From Flavicella sp042091695 (GTDB taxonomy: Bacteria > Bacteroidota > Bacteroidia > Flavobacteriales > Flavobacteriaceae), in assembly GCA_042091695.1 (NCBI GenBank), contig JBELHA010000034.1, positions 1-34,551 of the forward strand: a stretch of DNA of 34,551 nt, read 5' to 3'. Made by a program: the position numbers and the translations under genes. How positions within the stretch are numbered: position 1 is the stretch's first letter; the number at the start of each line of letters is the position of its first letter. Positions 23,236-29,484 of the stretch are shown here, in pieces. The notes under the pieces are model-generated. The model worked only from the letters and a program-made list of their open reading frames with translations. It was not told where the DNA came from and ran no database searches.

Positions 23236-23280
23236 AAATCCTTACATTGTAATCACAATGGAATTCTTAATAGTGATCGT

Positions 23281-24057
23281 ATGAAAAAAAAAGTTGGCAT
23301 CTTTATCAATAACAACCCTTATTTTATACGTTTTATCTACGCTTTGATATTACTCAATATCGTCGCATTAATACTAGAATCTTACGAAGGCTTACGGACT
23401 AGCTACGAACATTATTTTTATGGCTTTGAACTTTTTTCAGTCGCTATTTTTACCATAGAATACCTCTTGCGTATATGGGCTTCTGACCTTTCTAAAGAAG
23501 ACAAAAAAGAACGTATCAACTTTGCTTTTTCTACCATGGGAATCATCGATTTGATTGCCATACTTCCTTTTTATTTACCTTTTATATTCCCATTCGACTT
23601 AAGAATTGTTAGAGTATTAAGATTGTTCCGTTTGTTACGAATTTTTAAACTGGCACGGTATTCAAAATCCCTAAAAACCATCAAAAGTATATTTAAGGAA
23701 ACCAAAACAGAATTATCGGTTACTGTATTTGTAACGTTTGTATTGTTACTCCTCTCTTCTACCTTGATGTATTATATTGAACATGACGAACAGCCAGAAC
23801 AATTTTCCAATATAGGAGATGCCTTTTGGTGGGGCATTGCTACACTGACCACAGTAGGTTACGGTGATGTATACCCTGTAACAGGTTTGGGAAAGTTATT
23901 GAGTGGTTTTATCGCCTTGATAGGAATTGGTTTTGTAGCACTACCTACGGGGATTATTAGCTCTTCTTTTATAGAGAAAATCCAAGAACAGAAAAGAAAA
24001 AAAGAAAACCCTAAAAAATGCCAATGTCCCAAATGTGGGGAAACAATTGAACTATGA
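23281..24057 (+). CDS. Voltage-gated K+ channel, six-TM, with Cys-rich tail
   Basis: Inner-membrane potassium channel subunit of 258 residues with the Kv-type plan. S1 lies near residues 14-34 and S2-S3 near 46-100. S4 at about 106-133 has regularly spaced Arg (LRIVRVLRLFRLLRIFKLARY). S5 follows, then the pore helix and the selectivity filter TTVGYGD (T190-D196), and S6 (LLSGFIALIGIGFVALPTGII). The cytoplasmic tail is short and ends in CQCPKCGETIEL, half of a zinc-ribbon-like knuckle (C247, C249, C252). It follows the decarboxylase gene by 45 bp and overlaps the rhomboid gene by ATGA, so translation is likely coupled. Gating by voltage is expected from S4; gating by polyamine is speculation. 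Confidence 0.92.
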   Translation: MKKKVGIFINNNPYFIRFIYALILLNIVALILESYEGLRTSYEHYFYGFELFSVAIFTIEYLLRIWASDLSKEDKKERINFAFSTMGIIDLIAILPFYLPFIFPFDLRIVRVLRLFRLLRIFKLARYSKSLKTIKSIFKETKTELSVTVFVTFVLLLLSSTLMYYIEHDEQPEQFSNIGDAFWWGIATLTTVGYGDVYPVTGLGKLLSGFIALIGIGFVALPTGIISSSFIEKIQEQKRKKENPKKCQCPKCGETIEL

Positions 24058-24590
24058 TACACAACAAATACATCCTACAATTTGTAGGCGCCATTTATGT
24101 TTTATTTTTTGCCAGCCTATTGCTCCCTATTGCGCAATTCGGAATCGTCCCTAGGACCATTAAAGGTATTGCAGGCATATTCTTAGCGCCTTTTTTCCAC
24201 GGAAGCTTTCGACATCTGATATCCAACACCGTTCCTTTGATTGTATTGTTATTTATCCTCAATACCTTTTATCCTAAAAAGGCAATAAGTGTTGTCGTAT
24301 TCAGTACGTTGGTAGGTGGGTTTCTAGTCTGGTTATTGGGAAGAAGCGCCAATCATATTGGAGCAAGTGGTTTGATTTATGGTCTTGCTGCTTTTTTGAT
24401 GGCCAATGGTTTTATCGAGAAAAAGATGGTACCTCTGATGATTTCTGTAGGAGTAATTCTTCTCTATGGAGGTATGATTTGGGGCGTATTCCCCTCTGTA
24501 AATAGGTATATATCTTGGGAGGGACATTTGTTTGGAGCGATTGCAGGTGTGTTGGCCGCTTATCTTTTAAAAGGAAGCGTAAACGCATAG
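24054..24590 (+). CDS. Rhomboid family intramembrane serine protease
   Basis: Six-segment membrane protein of 178 residues. The catalytic dyad is visible: Ser105 in GASGLIYGLAAF (GxSG) and His158 in WEGHLFGAIAGV. The conserved loop-1/TM2 stretch HGSFRHLISNTVPLIVLL holds the His/Asn pair of the oxyanion region. Such enzymes cut single-pass membrane proteins in the bilayer. The start overlaps the channel gene by four bases (ATGA), so it is the last gene of the pspA-polyamine run; the convergent acyl-protein synthetase ends 11 bp away. Possible substrates cannot be read. The lipoprotein or another single-pass envelope protein is a guess. Confidence 0.87.
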   Translation: MIHNKYILQFVGAIYVLFFASLLLPIAQFGIVPRTIKGIAGIFLAPFFHGSFRHLISNTVPLIVLLFILNTFYPKKAISVVVFSTLVGGFLVWLLGRSANHIGASGLIYGLAAFLMANGFIEKKMVPLMISVGVILLYGGMIWGVFPSVNRYISWEGHLFGAIAGVLAAYLLKGSVNA

Positions 24591-24601
24591 ACAGATAACG
24601 A

Positions 24602-25576
24602 TTAGGTCACTAGTAAATTACAACCTCGAATGTCCGAATTGTCAAAACGACCTAAAATTTCAAAATCATTAGCGTTGTGAAATCTCCCTAAATCTTGAGT
24701 AGCAAGAAAAGAACAAGAATTTCGATTAGCCAAATCGATCACATTGATACCTCCTGCTTTTCCTTGAGGAAGTAAACTCAATGGATCTTCGGTGTCACGA
24801 ATCAATACACGCATCCATGGAGGACAAGAAAATAAGCCATTTCCCTTAGAATAAGCCTGACTCAACAACTCGGTCATCCCGTATTCAGAATGTATAACCT
24901 CTACACCAAAACCCTTTTTTAAAATACTATGCAACTCCTCGCGTACCATCTCTTTACGCTTTCCTTTCATCCCACCTGTTTCCATGACAATTGTGTGTTC
25001 TAATGAAAACTGATACGATTCGATTAAATCCAACAACGCAAAAGAAACTCCGATCAACAGTGTCTTTTTTCCTTGAGACTCCAAATACAAAATTTGATCC
25101 TTCAAACCTGCTAAGTCATGTAGATAAAAACCAGATTCTTCATGTTTGGATTTCCCTATCATATCTTCAACCATATAAATCAAAGAAGAACCTTCACGTT
25201 CCAAATAAGAAGGCAACAAGGCCAAAACCACATAATCTTCTACCTTTCCATAAAAAGCAGCAAAGCCTTTTAGATAGCTTGTCTCATAGATTGAAATATC
25301 ACTTACATGGTGCTTGCTTTGCGTCATGCCCGTTGTACCACTGCTTAAAAAAGTTTGCGTAATAGGAGCAGCACCTGCGACTATAGTATGTGATTTAAAA
25401 AATTGTATCGGTAAGAAAGGAATGGATGCCACTTCTTTCACTCTAGAAGGATTTACACCCAGATAAGAGATGAAATCTTTATACACTTCACAGTGTTCCG
25501 CTTGGTAGCGAAATACATCAAGTGCTACTTTTTCAAAAGTAGCTGCATTGGATATAGAAAAGGGAAGCGTGTTCAA
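24602..25576 (-). CDS. LuxE/PaaK-like acyl-protein synthetase
   Basis: Adenylate-forming enzyme of 324 residues of the LuxE family, which activates an acyl group with ATP and passes it to a protein or other acceptor. The phosphate loop is FLSSGTTGMTQSKHH (residues 76-90). SIPFLPIQFFKSH near 51-63, LLPSYLEREGSSLIYM, the metal or adenine region HSEYGMTELLSQAYS and FSCPPWMRVLIRD follow the LuxE pattern. The start is TTG at 25576: an in-frame stop is two codons upstream, and the first internal Met would remove conserved sequence. A TAAATTTG box at 25596-25603 fits this start. It stands alone with no luciferase genes. The acyl substrate is unknown. Confidence 0.83.
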   Translation of the reverse strand: MNTLPFSISNAATFEKVALDVFRYQAEHCEVYKDFISYLGVNPSRVKEVASIPFLPIQFFKSHTIVAGAAPITQTFLSSGTTGMTQSKHHVSDISIYETSYLKGFAAFYGKVEDYVVLALLPSYLEREGSSLIYMVEDMIGKSKHEESGFYLHDLAGLKDQILYLESQGKKTLLIGVSFALLDLIESYQFSLEHTIVMETGGMKGKRKEMVREELHSILKKGFGVEVIHSEYGMTELLSQAYSKGNGLFSCPPWMRVLIRDTEDPLSLLPQGKAGGINVIDLANRNSCSFLATQDLGRFHNANDFEILGRFDNSDIRGCNLLVT

Positions 25577-25595
25577 TGATTACGTTTTTAAAATA

Positions 25596-25623
25596 CAAAT
25601 TTAAACTAAAATTAGCAGGCAAA
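25596..25623 (-). promoter_or_regulatory. Promoter of the acyl-protein synthetase gene
   Basis: On the minus strand, TTTG (25623-25620), 16-bp spacer and a perfect -7 box TAAATTTG (25603-25596), 19 bp before the TTG start. The spacer is at the short end of the usual range. Confidence 0.45.
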
Positions 25624-25645
25624 CCAATCGCTATTCCACTAAATA

Positions 25646-25681
25646 AAAATTCCCTTTGTAAAGAATTACAAAGGGAATTTT
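25646..25681 (-). terminator. Intrinsic terminator of the sulfatase gene
   Basis: Fifteen-bp perfect stem, 25646-25660 paired with 25667-25681, with a 6-nt loop. Read on the minus strand the stem ends in TTTT and is followed by a further TATTT, so it terminates leftward transcription 18 bp after the sulfatase stop. Confidence 0.85.
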
Positions 25682-25698
25682 ATAAACGTTAAATCGTT

Positions 25699-27195
25699 TT
25701 ATAGTTTCGCGTACAAACCTGATAAGTCTAAGGTATCGTCTAGATCTTTCTGTAATTGCATCAAACCTGAAAACAATGTTTTGATACGTTCTTTTTGAGC
25801 AGGATCCGCAGCTAAATCATTCATTTCTTCTGGGTCCTCATTCAAGTTGTACAAAAGTACTTTGTCGATTTCAGGATATACTAATAATTTGTATCCATCC
25901 TTACGAATCATACGTTGTACTGTAAGGTAAGCACCGTATATTGCATCGTAGTGACTTTCTTTTCTTTCTCCTTTTGCCAAACTCAAGAAACTGTTGAATT
26001 CGATATAAGAAGGTTTAGCAACACCACCAATCTCCAAAGCAGTCGCCATTACATCTTGTAAATACACATCAGCATCTACTTTTTTGTTTTTAGGAATATC
26101 TGGTCCTAAAATGATCATCGGTGGACGGATACTGTGGTCGTACAGGTTTTGTTTCCCCATAAATCCATGACGTCCCATAGCCAATCCGTGGTCTGAAGTC
26201 ATGATAATGTATGTATTATCCATTTTTCCTGATTTCTTCAAAGCATCCACAATCATACCTATTTGTGCATCCACATGAGAAATCGCAGCATAGTACTCTT
26301 GTCTGTGTACTTTAACAGCATATTCCGTTCGTGGCATTGGAGCCAACATCTCGTCACGCAAGTAATCCCCATTTCTAATACTGTGTCTGTAAGGGTATTC
26401 ATCTTGGTAACTTACAGGCACTGAGATATTCTCCAATGGATACATATCTACATACTCTTGAGGTGCTTGTCTTGGGTCGTGAGGTGCATTGAAGGCTAGA
26501 TACATAAAGAAAGGATCTTCTTTTTGTTTTGCCTGATCGATAAATCCGATCGCATCTTGACGTACCACTTCACTCCAGTGTGTACCACCTTCCCAGAAAC
26601 CACCAAACTTTTTGTCCCATGGCTTCCAAATAGTATCGTTTTCATTTTTAGGACGACCATACCCAATTGGCACAGGCTCTCCTTTTTCGATACCACCTTT
26701 TCTTTTGTGACCCCCCCAAGCATCGTGAGGCATTCCTGGACGTACGTGAACAACGTTTTGAAACAAGTCTTCAGCGTTCGCATCAACGTGCCATTTACCA
26801 GTCATATACGTATTATAACCTTCAGATTCCATTAACTTTGCCCAAGACATGTTTAAAGAATCTTTTTTCTTCCAATTTTTACGGAATTTATTGACTCTCC
26901 AAACTGTTCTACCTGAGTTCATCATCGCTCTAGAAGCAGCACATACAGCTCCGTTCCAAGCTCCCATATTGTAAGCATGTGTAAAAGTAGTCCCTCCTTC
27001 AACAAAAGAATCCAAAGCCGGAGTTTTGATTTCTTTGTTTCCCAAAGCGTGAATTGAAGTATAGGTTTGATCATCAGTAAAGATAAAAACTACGTTGGGT
27101 TTTTTCTTTGTTGAGTTTTCGGTTTTTCCCTCTGTTTTTCCTCCTCCACAACTTACTGTGAAAAAAGCTATTGCTAATAAATAAAAGTATTTCAT
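25699..27195 (-). CDS. Sulfatase, periplasmic lipoprotein (formylglycine type)
   Basis: Arylsulfatase-superfamily (S1) enzyme of 498 residues that hydrolyses sulfate esters. The lipoprotein signal MKYFYLLAIAFFTVSC puts Cys16 before GGGK, with no surface-export motif, so it probably faces the periplasm. NVVFIFTDDQTY (D41-D42) binds the calcium. Cys85 in CAASRAMMNSGR is the residue converted to formylglycine (C-x-A-x-R variant of C-x-P-x-R). TGKWHVD and MTSDHGLAMGRHGFMGKQNLYD are the later active-site motifs. It is flanked by its own promoter and terminator and lies 2.3 kb from the regulator/SusC pair, so it may belong to the same glycan system. The maturase is not in the window; the substrate is unknown. 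Confidence 0.93.
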   Translation of the reverse strand: MKYFYLLAIAFFTVSCGGGKTEGKTENSTKKKPNVVFIFTDDQTYTSIHALGNKEIKTPALDSFVEGGTTFTHAYNMGAWNGAVCAASRAMMNSGRTVWRVNKFRKNWKKKDSLNMSWAKLMESEGYNTYMTGKWHVDANAEDLFQNVVHVRPGMPHDAWGGHKRKGGIEKGEPVPIGYGRPKNENDTIWKPWDKKFGGFWEGGTHWSEVVRQDAIGFIDQAKQKEDPFFMYLAFNAPHDPRQAPQEYVDMYPLENISVPVSYQDEYPYRHSIRNGDYLRDEMLAPMPRTEYAVKVHRQEYYAAISHVDAQIGMIVDALKKSGKMDNTYIIMTSDHGLAMGRHGFMGKQNLYDHSIRPPMIILGPDIPKNKKVDADVYLQDVMATALEIGGVAKPSYIEFNSFLSLAKGERKESHYDAIYGAYLTVQRMIRKDGYKLLVYPEIDKVLLYNLNEDPEEMNDLAADPAQKERIKTLFSGLMQLQKDLDDTLDLSGLYAKL

Positions 27196-27214
27196 TATGT
27201 AAAATTTGTCTAAT

Positions 27215-27222
27215 CAAAAATA
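27215..27222 (-). promoter_or_regulatory. -7 promoter box of the sulfatase gene
   Basis: TATTTTTG on the minus strand, an exact TAnnTTTG match, 19 bp before the ATG at 27195. No -33 TTG at standard spacing. Confidence 0.42.
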
Positions 27223-27347
27223 TACTTATTAAGAAATATAAATACTCTCAATTGTTTCCAATTATACAACGTTTCTTGCACAAACTTAAAAAATCATACC
27301 TCAAAATGCACAATTTATCCTAAAATCGTTCAGAAGGATGGCAACAC

Positions 27348-27707
27348 CTATTTTTCAACCCCTAATACATTGCCTATAATTTCTTCAAGTTCTTGTTTAG
27401 GCAAAGCTCCTTGTGCCATCTGTGGTTGTGCTCCAATTGGACAAAACAACATCGAAGGAATACTTCGAATTCCGAAAGCAGCAGCAAGCTCTTGCTCTGC
27501 TTCTGTGTCTATTTTATAAATGTGAATTTTTCCGTTGTACTCATCACTCAACACCTCTAATACAGGCGCCAATGATTTGCAGGGTCCACACCAGTCAGCG
27601 TAGAAATCTATGATACAAGGTATTTCTCCTTTGTATTTCCATTCTTTACTTTCTTCAAAATCAAACACTTTTTCTAAAAAAGATGCTTTTGTCAACAATT
27701 CTGTCAT
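27348..27707 (-). CDS. Thioredoxin
   Basis: Cytoplasmic dithiol reductant of 119 residues, slightly longer than E. coli TrxA. The active site is DFYADWCGPCK with C40 and C43, preceded by an unusual extra Cys31. The cis-Pro loop reads GIRSIPSMLF and the end has the usual amphipathic helix (LPKQELEEIIG). There is no signal peptide or lipobox, so it acts in the cytoplasm. It lies between the GreA/B-like gene (81 bp) and the sulfatase (152 bp) on the same strand. No strong promoter is visible, so read-through from dinB-gre is possible. Its partners cannot be inferred. Confidence 0.92.
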   Translation of the reverse strand: MTELLTKASFLEKVFDFEESKEWKYKGEIPCIIDFYADWCGPCKSLAPVLEVLSDEYNGKIHIYKIDTEAEQELAAAFGIRSIPSMLFCPIGAQPQMAQGALPKQELEEIIGNVLGVEK

Positions 27708-27788
27708 TATCTACTTATTTTAATTTGTTAAAACTCTTACTTTGTTGGACGTAAAACCTCTAAAACCTTACAAGATTTGATGGTTTGT

Positions 27789-28241
27789 TTATACAATATC
27801 GTGAATTTGGATTTCTTTTGAATTCCAAACAAAAGAGTCTTCTATATTTTTACCAATCAAAAGCTTCCCAATGGGAGCACTTGAAGAAATGACAAAAATA
27901 GATTGATCTTCAATAGTGAGTTGTCCAACACTTACCGCTACAAAGAAAACACCCTTGGAGGTAAACACCAAACTCCCCAATCTTACCGGCCCTTTGGATG
28001 GTAGTATAGAAACTTTAGAGAGCAGATTTTGTGTTTGCTGTACCTGCAGCCATTGCTGTCCGGCTTTTTCCATTTCTAACTGTAACATAGCACGTCCTGT
28101 TTCGTGCTTATCACCTGCCGAACTCTTCGTTTCTGAACCCAAGTCATTTTTACATGATTGAATCGTAGCAGCTATACTTTCTAATCTTGAAGCTATAGTA
28201 GCTTTACATACATTCAATATCTTTTCTTTGATCGTTTGCAT
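27789..28241 (-). CDS. GreA/GreB-like transcription factor
   Basis: A protein of 150 residues with a predicted N-terminal coiled-coil hairpin (about 1-75) and a C-terminal beta domain (about 80-150) with the GreA/B FKBP-like end SSSAPIGKLLIGK. At the hairpin tip GDKHETG places acidic D44 and E47 with the same D-x-x-E spacing as the catalytic tip of GreA, so RNA-polymerase backtrack cleavage or secondary-channel binding is plausible. It is somewhat shorter than GreA (158). Its ATG overlaps the dinB stop by one base (TAATG), indicating coupled translation. From memory, databases sometimes call this family 3-oxoacyl-ACP synthase; nothing in the sequence supports that. Confidence 0.75.
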   Translation of the reverse strand: MQTIKEKILNVCKATIASRLESIAATIQSCKNDLGSETKSSAGDKHETGRAMLQLEMEKAGQQWLQVQQTQNLLSKVSILPSKGPVRLGSLVFTSKGVFFVAVSVGQLTIEDQSIFVISSSAPIGKLLIGKNIEDSFVWNSKEIQIHDIV

Positions 28242-29332
28242 TATTTTAAATCTAGTTTTAATTGCGCCTCAGCTACTGTGGTTTTCTTTTTGGTGAGGGT
28301 ATTCAAATTTGTGACAGAAATTCCTAAAAGCCGCACAGAATTATCTAATGTGTCTTGGTACAATAATTCTTGAACCGTATCCAAGAGAATGGACTTGTCT
28401 TTCACAAAATAAGGCAAAGTTTTGCTTCTAGTTTGTTGGGTAAAATCACTATACTTAATCTTTAAAGTTAGGGTTTTTCCTGAAACCTTTGACGCTAGCA
28501 ACCTTTTTTCTAAGACCGCAGCAATCTTTTCTAACTCTTCCAACATATATATTTCTGAAGTTAGATTCTCTTGAAAAGTGTGTTCTGCAGCGACAGATTT
28601 TCGTATTCTATGTGTTGTTACTTCGCTATTGTGTACACCTCTGACTATATTGTAATAATACCGACCAGATTTTTTAAAATGGGTTTCTAAAAACTCTTGT
28701 GATTTGGATTTTAATTCCTTCCCTGAAAAAATTCCTAGTTGAAACATCTTAGCTCTAGTAACTTTTCCGATACCGTAAAACTTTTCAATTGGCAAGTCTT
28801 CTAAAAAAGAGAGTACTTCATCTTGAGAGATTGTTTTCTGACCGTTGGGCTTGTTGATATCAGAAGCCACTTTAGCGATAAATTTATTGACTGAAATTCC
28901 CGCAGAAGCATTCAAGCCCGTTACCTTTAAAATTTTTGCTCGGATTTCAGTAGCTAATAAAGTCGCAGAGGGATTGTTTTTTTTGTTTTTAGTAACATCC
29001 AAATAAGCCTCATCTAGAGAAAGCGGCTCTACTAAATCAGTATATTCATAAAAAATCTGATGCACTTTTTTTGAAATTTCTTTGTACCTATCAAAACGGG
29101 TAGGTACAAAAATCAAATCGGGACACAATTTCTTAGCCAAAGCGCCAGACATAGCGGAACGGACTCCAAATTTTCGTGCCTCATAACTAGCAGCAGAAAC
29201 AACCCCACGAACTTCACCTCCACTTACGGCAATAGGCTTCCCTCTCAACTCAGGATTGTCGAGCTGTTCTACGGAAGCAAAAAAAGCATCCATATCAACG
29301 TGAATAATTTTTCTAGTTATTATATCAGTCAC
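28241..29332 (-). CDS. dinB: DNA polymerase IV (Y-family, translesion)
   Basis: Error-prone Y-family polymerase of 363 residues, normal for DinB. Catalytic carboxylates lie in IIHVDMDAFFASVEQ (D13) and EPLSLDEAYLDVT (D-E pair near residues 105-106). Other anchors are AASYEARKFGVRSAMSG in the fingers, SAGISVNKFIAKVASDINKPNG, the thumb helix-hairpin KFYGIGKVT, and a little-finger domain. The start is GTG at 29332: an in-frame stop lies six codons upstream and no ATG is available before the catalytic core. The C-terminus is a short Lys/Leu tail (AQLKLDLK) that could hold a weak clamp-binding motif. It is the first gene of the dinB-gre pair. I see no SOS-type operator. Confidence 0.95.
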   Translation of the reverse strand: MTDIITRKIIHVDMDAFFASVEQLDNPELRGKPIAVSGGEVRGVVSAASYEARKFGVRSAMSGALAKKLCPDLIFVPTRFDRYKEISKKVHQIFYEYTDLVEPLSLDEAYLDVTKNKKNNPSATLLATEIRAKILKVTGLNASAGISVNKFIAKVASDINKPNGQKTISQDEVLSFLEDLPIEKFYGIGKVTRAKMFQLGIFSGKELKSKSQEFLETHFKKSGRYYYNIVRGVHNSEVTTHRIRKSVAAEHTFQENLTSEIYMLEELEKIAAVLEKRLLASKVSGKTLTLKIKYSDFTQQTRSKTLPYFVKDKSILLDTVQELLYQDTLDNSVRLLGISVTNLNTLTKKKTTVAEAQLKLDLK

Positions 29333-29484
29333 TTTTTTCTGTACTTTTTAGGTGTAAATGTAATTAATGATACAACAAAGCTATTCGAAATTAAGCCAAA
29401 ATATAAGACAAATGCAACTCAACTTATAAGTATCGAATAAAATGATTAATTTAGAAAAATGTTAACTCCCTAAAATGTCCACTA

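Noticed and set aside
23245..23260. CATTGT-AATC-ACAATG hairpin between the decarboxylase and channel genes
   Set aside because: Six-bp AT-rich stem without a T-run; too weak to call a terminator.
26496..26894. Overlapping frames on both strands within the sulfatase gene
   Set aside because: Shadows; the sulfatase frame has all expected motifs.
29382..29439. TATTCGA...TCGAATA inverted repeat between dinB and the membrane regulator
   Set aside because: Seven-bp arms 44 bp apart in AT-rich DNA are expected by chance.
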